A stretch of DNA of 64,000 bases from Fimbriiglobus sp043785105 (GTDB taxonomy: Bacteria; Planctomycetota; Planctomycetia; Gemmatales; Gemmataceae). The position numbers and the translations under genes are program-made. The notes under the pieces were generated by a model that saw only the letters and a list, made by a program, of their open reading frames with translations, had not been told where the DNA came from and ran no database searches. Position 1 is the stretch's first letter; the number at the start of each line of letters is the position of its first letter. Positions 17,690 through 26,225 of the stretch are shown here, piece by piece. The DNA lies in the NCBI GenBank assembly GCA_043785105.1, contig JAYVXO010000193.1:62001-126000 (forward strand). Direction: 5' to 3'.

Positions 17690-17769
17690 CGCAAACTACC
17701 TACGTCAGGGAGGGGATCGGATTTCTCTTCCATTAGTGTATCGACCGACCCAAACCCGCCAGCCGATCA

Positions 17770-17852
17770 GAAGTATCTCACGCAGAGACGCGGAGACGCA
17801 GAGTTCAAGAATTCTTCACTCTGCGCCTCCGCGTCTCTGCGTGAGATATTTC
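17770..17852. repeat. Palindromic element family A, copy 3 (between divergent ileS and VWA gene)
   Basis: Left (about 17770-17810) and right (about 17812-17852) halves are inverted repeats with core TCACGCAGAGACGCGGAG. Almost no loop separates them. This copy uses the CGCAG variant also found in copy 1 (3786), rather than the CACAG variant of copies 2, 4, 5 and 6. It is the only copy upstream of two start codons, lying between ileS (starts 17689) and the VWA gene (17961). Confidence 0.82.
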
Positions 17853-17960
17853 TGATGTTGAATTTGCAAATTTGGGTGGTTTCTGACTTTCCCCCCCTTC
17901 GGATCGCAAGCTAGACTTCTCACAGATTGGCAACACCCTTTTCCACCTCGGAGACTGATC

Positions 17961-20519
17961 ATGGCCAAGGCAAAAGCCGCGAAGCCGAAGAAGACGATGG
18001 CGATTCCCAAAACGCAACTCGCCCCAGCCGGGGCACTCGTCCGACCCGAGGGCCGCACGAAGTTCACGCTTTACAATTTGCTCGGCGAGCCGAAGGCGTA
18101 TTACGTCGTCGATCGGAACGACCTCGAACGCCCGCCGGTCGATCCGAAGGCGAAGAGTTTGGCACACAGCATCATCGTCGTGGACCGCTCCGGGTCGATG
18201 TCCGGTGCCATGTCCGACCTGCGCGACACGTTGTTGAAACTGCTGACGCTCGACGAGTACACGCAATTCAATCTGGTGGTCACGCTGATTTCGTACTCGG
18301 GGGAAGGCGATGTGACGTGCCACTTCCAGCGAGTGCCGATCAAGGACATCATGAAGTCCGGGTCGAAGCAGCAGGCGGAAATCAAGAAGCTGAGCGCGAC
18401 GATGTTGACGTGCATCTCGGGTGGCTTGCGGCTGGCGAACTCGCTCGTGAAGCCCGGCGAACTGACCGCGATCACCTTGCACACCGACGGCTACGCCAAC
18501 GACCCGTCCAGCACCTCGGAGGCCGCCGCCCTTCAGTCGATCGTGGACGGGATTAAGGACCAAGACGTATTCGTGAACACGATTGCGTACTCGGATTACT
18601 CCGACTTCCGGTTGCTGTCGAAGATCGCCAACACCGCGTCCGGGTCGTGCCTGAAGGCCGGCAGCACCGCAGCGGTTTACGACACGTTGTACTCCTCGAC
18701 GAAGTTGCTCGGCTCGAACCTCGTGCCGCCGGTTCAGGTTCCGTTGCCGAAGGGGTACACGTTCCAAGTGTTCGTGTCCCACGCCGCCGGGCGGGTCAAC
18801 GGCGCAGCCGGGACGATGAAGGTTTGCGGCATTAAGCCCGAGTTCGACGGCGTGGTGTACCAGTACCGGCAGGTGGACGCGAAGGAATACCAGGCGTTGA
18901 AGGACATGCCCGAGGTCCAAACTAGCGAAGCGGTTTTCGCGTTCGCCAAGGGCCAACTGGCCGAAGGAAACTTGAACACCGCCAAGTACGCCCTCGGCAG
19001 TAGCTTCGACGCCACGATGGTCGATTTACACAGCAAGGCCCTCACCAACAACCAGTGTGCCGCGTTCGCGGGCGACCTCGAAGACTTGATTTTGCACCCC
19101 GAGAAACTGGAGCAACATGCGGTGCTGGCCGAAGTGCCGATCAATAAACGGATGCCGTTCGTGACGGTGATCCGCTTGCTCGAAGACCACCTCGGCGATT
19201 GGCTGGTGAACTTGCCGCACTTGCAAGAAAACTACGTGCGGCGTGGGTTGAAACGGCTCCAAGGCACCCGCGACGACGCCGGCAAATTGGTCGAACCGTG
19301 GCTCAAAACCGAGTCGGCGGACGCCGAGGAATACGCCCGTGTGAGTAGCTTCGACGTGAACCGGAACGCGGCCACGCTGAACATGCTGATCTCCCGCCGC
19401 GTGCAACTCGTCCCGCGCGCCGGTGGCAAGCCGCTCACCCAAGTGGCCGGGGTGTTGCTCGACGACCTGCGCACCTTCAACAACTACACACTTGTCGGCG
19501 ACGGCGAGTTGAACGTGGACAAACTGAAGGTGAAGTTCAGCAGTAAGAAATGCTTCGAGGCACTCTGGAAAGCCGACGTGCTCGAAAACGACGACGACAC
19601 CCCGGCCACGAAGTACGACGCCAACGCCGCCTACCTCGTGCGGTTCGACAACCTGCCGCTGGTGCCAGCGTTTGCCGGGGATGTTAAACTTGATGGCACC
19701 TTCGAGCAACTGCGTGACCTGAAGATCCTCGCTAGCTTGGTGTCCGCGCACTTGAAAGAAGACTCCGCCGACTTCACCGCCGAGCAAGTGGAGGAGTTGA
19801 AAAAGCACTTCCTCTCGAAGTCACTTTTCCTCAACTTCCCGACGACGAACCCCTACACCGATTTGAAGCAAGCACTGCAAGAAGGCAGCGTCGATACCCG
19901 CACCAGTTACAAGATCGACCTGGGCAACCGCGAGATTTTGAACCTCTCGAAGCTGCACAGCGCGAACAAGTTTTTGGAACGGATGTACGAAGTGCTGGAC
20001 GGTAGCGGCAAGCAACTGGACAAAGCCAAGTTTGAAGACGTACTCGACGGCACGTGCAGCTACCGCCACAAGCAACTGTCCGCGAAACTGAAGGTCACGA
20101 AAGTCGATGACCTGATGAAGACTCTGTTCGACGATTTTCTCGGCCTGAAGGCGAACGGCAGTGCGGTGAAGATTCTGGAATCGGTTGCTGCCAAAGACTT
20201 GGCCGCGATTGTGAAAGACCGCGCGAAGGGCAAGCAGCCGACCCGCAAGGCGTTCGTCGAAGCCTTGACCGATGCGAAGAAGAAGCTGGAAACCAAGCAA
20301 GATGCGCTGTTCCGCGAGACGCTCACCGGGCTGGTGTTCTACATCGGCGCGACGGGGGTGCTACCGGACGAGATCGAATCGAAAGCCCAAACCGCCGACC
20401 AGATCAGTGCGAAGTACCCGGACCTTGCGCTGTCGAAAGACGAGAAGGAAGGCACTTTTTTTGAAGTCGGCAAAAGCATCCTAACGGTGTACGCCAAGAC
20501 GGAATACTTCTCGCGGTGA
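17961..20519 (+). CDS. Large cytoplasmic VWA-domain protein
   Basis: The 852-residue protein begins with a basic Lys/Ala-rich tail, then a von Willebrand factor A domain (about 68-255). It has an intact metal-ion-dependent adhesion site: DRSGSMSG (D75, S77, S79) and a Thr/Asp in LHTDGYANDP. No signal peptide or TM segment is seen, so it should be cytoplasmic. The 600-residue C-terminal part is mixed alpha/beta without a recognised domain, with a Lys-rich helical segment near 740-790. This resembles the stand-alone VWA proteins of bacteria that work with AAA ATPases, but no ATPase gene lies beside it; the nearest MoxR is at 44950. A palindrome follows 12 nt after the stop. Function is unknown. 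Confidence 0.8.
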   Translation: MAKAKAAKPKKTMAIPKTQLAPAGALVRPEGRTKFTLYNLLGEPKAYYVVDRNDLERPPVDPKAKSLAHSIIVVDRSGSMSGAMSDLRDTLLKLLTLDEYTQFNLVVTLISYSGEGDVTCHFQRVPIKDIMKSGSKQQAEIKKLSATMLTCISGGLRLANSLVKPGELTAITLHTDGYANDPSSTSEAAALQSIVDGIKDQDVFVNTIAYSDYSDFRLLSKIANTASGSCLKAGSTAAVYDTLYSSTKLLGSNLVPPVQVPLPKGYTFQVFVSHAAGRVNGAAGTMKVCGIKPEFDGVVYQYRQVDAKEYQALKDMPEVQTSEAVFAFAKGQLAEGNLNTAKYALGSSFDATMVDLHSKALTNNQCAAFAGDLEDLILHPEKLEQHAVLAEVPINKRMPFVTVIRLLEDHLGDWLVNLPHLQENYVRRGLKRLQGTRDDAGKLVEPWLKTESADAEEYARVSSFDVNRNAATLNMLISRRVQLVPRAGGKPLTQVAGVLLDDLRTFNNYTLVGDGELNVDKLKVKFSSKKCFEALWKADVLENDDDTPATKYDANAAYLVRFDNLPLVPAFAGDVKLDGTFEQLRDLKILASLVSAHLKEDSADFTAEQVEELKKHFLSKSLFLNFPTTNPYTDLKQALQEGSVDTRTSYKIDLGNREILNLSKLHSANKFLERMYEVLDGSGKQLDKAKFEDVLDGTCSYRHKQLSAKLKVTKVDDLMKTLFDDFLGLKANGSAVKILESVAAKDLAAIVKDRAKGKQPTRKAFVEALTDAKKKLETKQDALFRETLTGLVFYIGATGVLPDEIESKAQTADQISAKYPDLALSKDEKEGTFFEVGKSILTVYAKTEYFSR

Positions 20520-20531
20520 AGTTCTGATTTT

Positions 20532-20630
20532 CTGAGCGGAGGATGTCAATCCTCCGAGTGAATGTCGAGTGAACGTCGAGTGATTTAGCCTGTAACTGCT
20601 GCACTCGGGGGACTAACGTCCCCCGCTCAG
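20532..20630. repeat. Palindromic element family C, copy 1
   Basis: Arms 20532-20560 and 20602-20630 are inverted repeats of 29 nt. The right arm, read on the minus strand, is CTGAGCGGGGGACGTTAGTC and onward; the left arm differs at several positions. Each arm also contains a small internal hairpin (GGAGGATGTCAATCCTCC). The same sequence occurs at 48872-48935. It sits 12 nt after the VWA stop and before the convergent DUF4337 gene, so it may serve as a terminator. Confidence 0.82.
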
Positions 20631-20646
20631 GTAGAATATCGTTCGC

Positions 20647-21306
20647 TTAGTGATGACCGCCGCCGCCGTCAATTCCAGGAATCGCCACGAGCAGCATGAA
20701 GCCGTTGACGGTCAACACCGCCGACAGTGCGGCTAGGATCAGTGAGAGGATGAACGCCCACTTCTTCTCCGCCAGCATCGACACGGAAGCGAGCACGATG
20801 CCCAGTTGGAAGCCCACTTCGGCGAAATCGAAGTACGGGTCTTTGCGGCGATAGCTCCCCAGGTGGTCCTGAAGCGACTTGACCTTCTTCTCGCCGCCCT
20901 CGTGGATCGTTTTCGCCTTTTCGGCGAGTTCCTCCTTGTCCGCTTTCATCCGCCTTTCTTCGGCTATCAACTTGTCCAGAAGCGTAACTTTGTAAGCGGG
21001 AAAGGCACTCCCCGTCCCCGCTTTTTCGGCTTCGAGGGCTTCACGATTGTTCTTGTACAGCGCTTCGCGGGTGGACTTCGACTGGTACTGGCCCCACGTG
21101 TTGAACTCTTCTTGCTTCGTCGCGTTATCGACTTGCGTTTCCTCTTGTTTCAAGAGCGAGATTTCTTTACTGGCGTCTTTGCCGCCGAACGACGCGATCG
21201 CCAATCCCACCGCATAGACGGCCACGAACAGCGCGACGGTCCGGGTGAACGGGTTCTCCGCCCGTTCGTGAACTTCGTGCGGGTTCGGGATTTCAATTTC
21301 GGCCAT
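20647..21306 (-). CDS. DUF4337 membrane protein
   Basis: The 219-residue protein matches the DUF4337 pattern: an N-terminal cytoplasmic segment HEVHERAENPFTRTVALFV leading into a first TM helix (about 22-45). A long charged coiled-coil-like stretch follows (about 50-150), and two closely spaced TM helices near the C-terminus (about 158-210) end in a His-rich tail. The family is of unknown function and is frequent in planctomycetes and proteobacteria. It is convergent with the VWA gene and 81 nt downstream of rsmH on the same strand, so a shared transcript with rsmH is possible but unproven. Confidence 0.85.
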   Translation of the reverse strand: MAEIEIPNPHEVHERAENPFTRTVALFVAVYAVGLAIASFGGKDASKEISLLKQEETQVDNATKQEEFNTWGQYQSKSTREALYKNNREALEAEKAGTGSAFPAYKVTLLDKLIAEERRMKADKEELAEKAKTIHEGGEKKVKSLQDHLGSYRRKDPYFDFAEVGFQLGIVLASVSMLAEKKWAFILSLILAALSAVLTVNGFMLLVAIPGIDGGGGHH

Positions 21307-21387
21307 GACGGTAACCTCGTGACGGGGGGTGAGCGCGGGTTAAGATAGTTACCAGTCCCGCCAAGAACCACCAGTTGCGGTCAGAGC

Positions 21388-22386
21388 TTATTCCAGTGGT
21401 TTGCGTGCCCAACGGAGTTTGGCAGACCGGGCGCGGGGGTTGGCGAGTTTCTCATCGGCAGTGGGGCGGATCGCTTCTTCGGAGGCGGCTTCGTAAGTGC
21501 CGTCTCGTAGCCCGGTGCGGAACGCCGCTTTCACGATCCGGTCTTCGCCGCTATGGAAGCTGATAATCGCCGCCGTGCCACCGGGGTTGAGCAAGTGAGG
21601 CAACAGGCGTAGGAGTTGTTGCAAGTTCGCTAACTCACGGTTCACGAGAATGCGAAGCGTTTGAAACACACGGGTCGTCGGCAACAGCCGTTGCTTGCGG
21701 GCCGGGAATCGACCGGGGCCGAGGATCACGGTAACGGGGGCAGCCAGTTCAATCAGGTCGCGCAATTCCGTGGTCCGCTCGAACGGTTTTTCGACGCGGT
21801 GGTTGAAAATCGCGTTGGCAATCTTCTCGGCTTCGGGTTCATCCCCGAGGTCACGCAGCGCGACAATCAAGTCTTCCAGCGGGATCTCGTTCAACAACTC
21901 CGCTGCCGTCTTACCCCGTGTGCGATCCATCCGCATGTCGAGCGGGCCGTCCCGCATGTACGAGAAACCACGGTCGCGGTCATCAACTTGCATACTCGAC
22001 ATGCCCAGGTCCGCCAGCACCCCATCGACGCCCATGATGCTTTCCGCCGCCAGGATGTTGGCGAGTCCCGCAAAGTTGCTGTGCTTCACCAAGAACGGGT
22101 TGCCAACTGCGGCGAGTAGGGCTTCGGCCTCCGCCAAGTAGCCGGCATCCAGGTCAGTCGCAATCAGTCGCCCTGTCGGCCCGACGCACTTCAACAACTC
22201 CACGGAATGCCCCGCGTAGCCCAGCGTGCAATCCACGACGACTTGCCCCGGTTGCAAATTCAGCGTGGCCAACACCTCGGGGAGCAACACCGGGACGTGT
22301 TCCCCCGGTTTCGTCGTGCGCGGCGATTTCTTGTGGCGAACCCGGTGGTACGGCCGCTTCTTTCGACGTTCGGGTGGGGTCGGCAT
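21388..22386 (-). CDS. rsmH: 16S rRNA (cytosine1402-N4)-methyltransferase RsmH
   Basis: The 332-residue protein has the RsmH pattern: HVPVLLPEVLATLNLQPGQ, the SAM-binding DCTLGYAGHSVELL, ADLGMSSMQVDDRDRGFSY and late IISFHSGEDRIVK. The ATG at 22386 is chosen because it leaves a short basic tail before HVPVLLPEV; the frame is open upstream. It methylates N4 of C1402 in the ribosomal P site. In most bacteria the gene sits in the mraZ-rsmH-ftsL-ftsI division cluster, but here none of those genes is near. It instead follows a small exported-protein gene by 17 nt. Confidence 0.96.
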   Translation of the reverse strand: MPTPPERRKKRPYHRVRHKKSPRTTKPGEHVPVLLPEVLATLNLQPGQVVVDCTLGYAGHSVELLKCVGPTGRLIATDLDAGYLAEAEALLAAVGNPFLVKHSNFAGLANILAAESIMGVDGVLADLGMSSMQVDDRDRGFSYMRDGPLDMRMDRTRGKTAAELLNEIPLEDLIVALRDLGDEPEAEKIANAIFNHRVEKPFERTTELRDLIELAAPVTVILGPGRFPARKQRLLPTTRVFQTLRILVNRELANLQQLLRLLPHLLNPGGTAAIISFHSGEDRIVKAAFRTGLRDGTYEAASEEAIRPTADEKLANPRARSAKLRWARKPLE

Positions 22387-22403
22387 GGCGTGGAACCTGC
22401 GTA

Positions 22404-22862
22404 TCAGGAGTGTGTGTTTTTGCGAATTCGTCGGGCAGCAACCGTAATGCACGCGATCAGACCGAAACCAACTCCGGTCATCAACCAGCGGTTACGGCGT
22501 TCGGTCCGGGCGTCGAGCAATTCGTCATCACTCGACGGGATGTCGAGTTGCTTTTGGCAGCGGTGGCCTTGGCCGTCGTCCGCGATCAGGGTGTAACTTC
22601 CGGCCTTGGGTCGTGGCAATCGGCAGACGCCTTTCGCATCACTTCGACCTTCGGCGGCGACAATTCCGGCACTGTCTTGCAGAGTAATTTTGACATCGTC
22701 CGCCGGTTCGTCCGGGTCGTAGTACGCTGCAATGCTCAGTGTTGTCGGTGCGTCCGGGCGAATTTGCGCATCGACGATTAGCTTGTGGGCGTACACCGTG
22801 GACGGCGTCAGAAGAGCCACGGTACATACAACGAAGATTCCGATTCCGGGACGGTGCAACAT
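22404..22862 (-). CDS. Exported protein with carboxypeptidase-regulatory/NikL-like domain and C-terminal TM anchor
   Basis: The 152-residue protein starts at the ATG at 22862 with signal peptide GIGIFVVCTVALLTPSTVYA, then HKLIVDAQ. An HK start right after cleavage, followed by a YYDPDEPADDVKITL beta domain and PKAGSYTLIADDGQGH, resembles the extracytoplasmic component of CbiM/NikM-type metal importers (NikL). A TM helix near 125-145 anchors the end. No cbiM, cbiQ or cbiO genes are near, so a transport role is not supported by context. It is divergent from uppP (67-nt gap) and 17 nt upstream of rsmH. Confidence 0.65.
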   Translation of the reverse strand: MLHRPGIGIFVVCTVALLTPSTVYAHKLIVDAQIRPDAPTTLSIAAYYDPDEPADDVKITLQDSAGIVAAEGRSDAKGVCRLPRPKAGSYTLIADDGQGHRCQKQLDIPSSDDELLDARTERRNRWLMTGVGFGLIACITVAARRIRKNTHS

Positions 22863-22929
22863 AGCCTCCCTCAATCCGCTGGGCGATTTGCTGCTTATCT
22901 TATCAACCACACGAGACGGGGGTACACGG

Positions 22930-23814
22930 ATGCCGATTTGGGAAGCGATCTTGCTCGGGGTGGTGCAGGGGTTGACGGAATTTTTGCCGATCAGCAGCAC
23001 CGCCCACCTGTTGTTCGTGCGGCAAATGCTCGGCCACCCCCACCCCGACGATGCGTTCACGACTGTCATTCAACTCGGCACTCTCGTCGCGGTACTGGCC
23101 TATTTTCGCCAGGACATTTGGAACCTGACGACTGCGGTGATTCGTGACGTTCGCCAATTGAAATTCGCCAGCACGCCGGAATCCCGCATGGCGTGGCTGA
23201 TTGTGTTGGGCACGATCCCGGTCGTCATCATGGGCGGGCTGTTCAAATCGTGGTTGAAGAAAACCTTCTATGACTTGCCGACGATGGCGATCGTGGCGAT
23301 CGTGTTCGCGCTGCTGATGGCCGCGTCCGAAGTGTGGGTGAAGCGGCGACAACAACGGAGTGAACCGGAGACGGGCGAAACGGATTTGCGGTGGTGGCAA
23401 GCGCTCATGGTCGGGTTGTGGCAAGTCACGGCTCTGATGCCCGGCGCGAGCCGATCGGGGACGACCATTACCGGCGGCCTGTTCGCCGGGCTGTCCCGCC
23501 CAACCGCCGCCCGCTTCTCGTTTTTGCTCTCGCTCCCCAGCGTGTTCGGTGCGGGTATGAAAGAGCTTTACGACGAGTACAAGCACTTCAAACACCCCGA
23601 CCCGGACCTGCCACCGAGTTTGTTCGCGTCCAGTGACGACGCCCTGTCACTGGCCGTGGGGTTAGTAGTCTCCGCGATCGTGGGCTACGCTGCGATTGCG
23701 TGGTTGCTGAGTTTCTTGCGCCGCTACACACTGTTTGCGTTTGTGGCGTATCGCTTGGTGTTGGGCGTCACGATTCTGCTATTGATCGCCAGCGGATATA
23801 TCAAAGCGAGTTAG
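22930..23814 (+). CDS. uppP: Undecaprenyl-diphosphatase UppP (BacA)
   Basis: The 294-residue polytopic membrane protein has both catalytic motifs: the Glu-rich GLTEFLPISSTAHLL (about 14-28) and PGASRSGTTITGG (about 175-190). About eight TM helices are visible. It dephosphorylates undecaprenyl diphosphate to recycle the lipid carrier for peptidoglycan and polysaccharide synthesis, and overproduction gives bacitracin resistance. The start MPIWEAILLGVVQ is typical; the open frame extends upstream to 22732 across the divergent promoter region and is not used. Its presence is consistent with peptidoglycan synthesis in this planctomycete. Confidence 0.97.
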   Translation: MPIWEAILLGVVQGLTEFLPISSTAHLLFVRQMLGHPHPDDAFTTVIQLGTLVAVLAYFRQDIWNLTTAVIRDVRQLKFASTPESRMAWLIVLGTIPVVIMGGLFKSWLKKTFYDLPTMAIVAIVFALLMAASEVWVKRRQQRSEPETGETDLRWWQALMVGLWQVTALMPGASRSGTTITGGLFAGLSRPTAARFSFLLSLPSVFGAGMKELYDEYKHFKHPDPDLPPSLFASSDDALSLAVGLVVSAIVGYAAIAWLLSFLRRYTLFAFVAYRLVLGVTILLLIASGYIKAS

Positions 23815-23827
23815 TGGACGATTCAAG

Positions 23828-23959
23828 CTGGGACCGCGGCCGTCCCGGCCGCAGAAACCAGTTTCCATCAAAAAATCACAACACCTGTCGCTCGCATCTG
23901 ATAATCGTGACAAACTCGAACTGAAGGTGCTGATGCGGCCGGGACGGTCGCGCTCCCAG
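23828..23959. repeat. Inverted repeat after uppP (family D)
   Basis: Arms 23828-23854 and 23934-23959 are inverted repeats; the left begins CTGGGACCGCGGCCGTCC and two positions differ over 26 nt. The left arm also contains a smaller GC-rich hairpin (GCGGCCGTCCCGGCCGC). It lies 13 nt after the uppP stop. The 79-nt spacer has no gene. No second copy of this family was found in the window. Confidence 0.75.
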
Positions 23960-24053
23960 GAAACGCTCGCACCGATCACAGGCTATGAATCCAGGGTCCG
24001 AGGTGCTAAACTCGAAGCAAATCTGTGCGTTCAACACGTTTGAGGGCTTCCTG

Positions 24054-24986
24054 ATGAATCGTCGCACTTTCTTAACCAGCGTTGCGGCTGGTGCCGTGGT
24101 GACCTCCCCCGCTTTTGCGAAGGATACGCCGATGTTACCTGTGATTGATACCCACCAGCACCTGTGGGATTTGAAGAAGTTCAAACTCGGCTGGTTGAAG
24201 GCCGGGGAACCGCTCGACGCCAGTTTCACGCCGACGGAATACGCGGCGGCCACGGCGGGGTTGAACGTCGTGAAGGCGGTGTACATGGAAGTCGATGTGG
24301 TCCCCGAACAGCAACAGAGGGAAGCGGACTACCTCGTCGAACTGTGCGAAAGCAAAGCCACGCCGACGTGTGCCGCCGTCATTTCCGGGCGCCCCAACAG
24401 CGACGGGTTCGCCAAGTACATCACGCCGTACAAGGGCCACAAGTACATCAAAGGGGTGCGGCAAGTTTTGCACGTCCCGACCACGCCGGCGGGGTATTGC
24501 CTGGACGCCAAGTTCGTGACGGGGATTCAACTTCTCGGCGACCTCGGGTTGAGCTTCGACCTGTGCGTCCGTGCCGCCGAACTGCCGGACATGGCGAAGC
24601 TCATCGACCAGTGCCCGGACACGCGGTTTATCCTCGACCACTGCGGCAACGCCAGCGTGAAGTTCAAACCGGAAGAATGGGACACGTGGAAGAAGGGGAT
24701 GGCGGCGGTCGCGGCGAAGCGAAACGTCGTGTGCAAGATCTCCGGATTCATCGTGAACGGCGGCAAGGGTCCGTGGAAGGCCGACGACCTTGCACCTGTC
24801 GTGAACAGCACCATCGAAGCCTTCGGCATCGACCGCGTCATGTTCGGCGGCGACTGGCCTGTAGTCACCCTCAGTGCAACTTACAAAGACTGGCTCACGA
24901 TGTTGCGGGCGATTATCGCCAACCGTTCGGACGTGGACCAAAAAAAGATCCTCCACGACAACGCCGCGAAGTTCTACGGGATATAA
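24054..24986 (+). CDS. Exported TIM-barrel amidohydrolase (amidohydrolase_2 family)
   Basis: The 310-residue protein begins with MNRRTFLTSVAAGAVVTS, a Tat-like export signal (twin Arg, hydrophobic core), ending near AFAKDTP. The metal-dependent hydrolase fold follows: VIDTHQHLWDL (His-x-His metal ligands), FILDHCGN and the late FGGDWPV Asp. The family includes L-fuconolactonase, 2-pyrone-4,6-dicarboxylate hydrolase and related lactonases, so a sugar-lactone substrate is plausible but not proven. The ATG at 24054 is preferred over the upstream in-frame codon at 23985 because it directly begins the signal sequence. A small PDZ-protein gene follows 24 nt downstream. Confidence 0.85.
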   Translation: MNRRTFLTSVAAGAVVTSPAFAKDTPMLPVIDTHQHLWDLKKFKLGWLKAGEPLDASFTPTEYAAATAGLNVVKAVYMEVDVVPEQQQREADYLVELCESKATPTCAAVISGRPNSDGFAKYITPYKGHKYIKGVRQVLHVPTTPAGYCLDAKFVTGIQLLGDLGLSFDLCVRAAELPDMAKLIDQCPDTRFILDHCGNASVKFKPEEWDTWKKGMAAVAAKRNVVCKISGFIVNGGKGPWKADDLAPVVNSTIEAFGIDRVMFGGDWPVVTLSATYKDWLTMLRAIIANRSDVDQKKILHDNAAKFYGI

Positions 24987-25010
24987 CCGAGTGACACGAA
25001 GGGTTTGACC

Positions 25011-25397
25011 ATGATGGGTTTCTGCTTCAAACTGTTGTTGCTCACGATCACGCTGGCGCCGGTCCCGACGGGGCCAGCGCCGGACCCGTTGGCACGCGGG
25101 TATTTGGGCGTGATGGTTGAGCAAGGCGTGTTGCGAATTTCGACAATTATGCCCAACACACCGGCGGACAAGGCGGGGCTTCGGGCGGGTGACGACTTCG
25201 TGAAGGTCGGCGACCTCAAGCCGCAAAACTTTGAGGAAGTCCGCCAACACATCAGCGCCTTCCGACCGGGAACGGAACTGACGATTGTGGTTCGACGCGG
25301 CGAAGAAACGAAAACGGTCACCGTCCGCCTAATCGCACTGCCGCCCGATGTCCCAGGGCAGCAGCGTAACACGATCCCATTCCCCCAGAACAATTGA
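25011..25397 (+). CDS. Small exported PDZ-domain protein
   Basis: The 128-residue protein has a short hydrophobic N-terminal segment, FKLLLLTITLAPVPTGP, and one PDZ domain: RGYLGVMVEQGVLRISTI, PNTPADKAGLRAGDDFVKVG, then GTELTIVVRRGEE. This is the isolated PDZ of HtrA/DegS-type proteins, with no protease attached. It would bind C-terminal peptides outside the cytoplasmic membrane. The ATG at 25011 is chosen; a TTG two codons earlier is possible. It follows the amidohydrolase by 24 nt and overlaps or abuts the Uma2 gene, so the three may be cotranscribed. Confidence 0.8.
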   Translation: MMGFCFKLLLLTITLAPVPTGPAPDPLARGYLGVMVEQGVLRISTIMPNTPADKAGLRAGDDFVKVGDLKPQNFEEVRQHISAFRPGTELTIVVRRGEETKTVTVRLIALPPDVPGQQRNTIPFPQNN

Positions 25398-25414
25398 AAC
25401 CGGGAGCCACGACG

Positions 25415-26116
25415 ATGAACATGCCACTGCAAACGTCCCTCCGCATTCTGCCGCTGCAAAATGGCGACCGGCTCACCCGCGACGAATTCGAGCGCCGCTA
25501 CTTCGCCATGCCGCACGTCAAGAAAGCCGAACTCATCGAAGGAATCGTTTACATGCCCTCTCCAGTGAATCACGAGTTCCACTCCGGACCGCACGCCGAT
25601 CTGGTGTGGTGGACGACCAATTATCGGGTTCATACCCCTGGGCTGGATTCCGGTGACAACGCCACGGTTCGGCTCGATTTGGACAACGAGCCGCAACCCG
25701 ATGTGCTGCTATTCATCAAGCCAAGCCACGGCGGGCGGATCGTGTTGGATGAGGGGTATGTTACGGGTTCGCCGGAACTGGTGGCGGAAGTTTCGGCCAG
25801 CACCGCGAGCATCGACTTGGGCAAGAAACGTACCGCGTACCAGCGCAACAGCGTGCTGGAATACATCGTGTGGCGAGTCTACGACGAGGCGGTCGATTGG
25901 TTCGTGATGCGGGACGGCAACTTCGTACCGCTGGTGCCGGACAGTTCCGGCATTCTGAAAAGCGAGACCTTCCCCGGCTTGTGGCTGGATGTTGCGGCGA
26001 TATTGCGACGAGACTTGGCCGCGGTCCTTGCGGTTCTGAATCAAGGTTTGGCATCTCCGGAACATGCCGATTACGTGGCCAAGTTGCAGGCGGCGTTCAA
26101 ACCCAATCTTGCATAA
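25415..26116 (+). CDS. Uma2 family (DUF820) PD-(D/E)xK protein
   Basis: The 233-residue protein fits the Uma2 family, which is greatly expanded in cyanobacteria and planctomycetes. RLTRDEFERRYFAMPHVKKA and ELIEGIVYMPSPVNHEFH begin the domain. EPQPDVLLFI provides the Asp, and ELVAEVSASTASIDLGKKR gives the Glu and Lys region of the nuclease-like core, although the usual ExK spacing is not clean here. YQRNSVLEYIVWRVYD is the conserved strand. Biological role is unknown; members often accompany transposons or lie singly. The start is uncertain: ATG 25415 is preferred, but the frame is open from a TTG at 25394. Confidence 0.88.
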   Translation: MNMPLQTSLRILPLQNGDRLTRDEFERRYFAMPHVKKAELIEGIVYMPSPVNHEFHSGPHADLVWWTTNYRVHTPGLDSGDNATVRLDLDNEPQPDVLLFIKPSHGGRIVLDEGYVTGSPELVAEVSASTASIDLGKKRTAYQRNSVLEYIVWRVYDEAVDWFVMRDGNFVPLVPDSSGILKSETFPGLWLDVAAILRRDLAAVLAVLNQGLASPEHADYVAKLQAAFKPNLA

Positions 26117-26225
26117 TCGGTCCACTTCGTAAAATTCCCCACGCCGCCCGTTGCGGCGGGTGGCGGTTCTGTTTAGTGTGTCACCCTGCTACGACGTTCC
26201 TTTCCCACGGTTTTGGAGTTCGGTT

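Noticed and set aside
17805..18956. Long minus-strand frame (383 codons) opposite the VWA gene
   Set aside because: It is His/Arg/Val-rich shadow sequence of the plus-strand gene with no family motif; the VWA domain on the plus strand is unambiguous.
22732..22929. Upstream extension of the uppP frame
   Set aside because: It overlaps the divergent exported-protein gene and its promoter, and the canonical UppP N-terminus begins at 22930.
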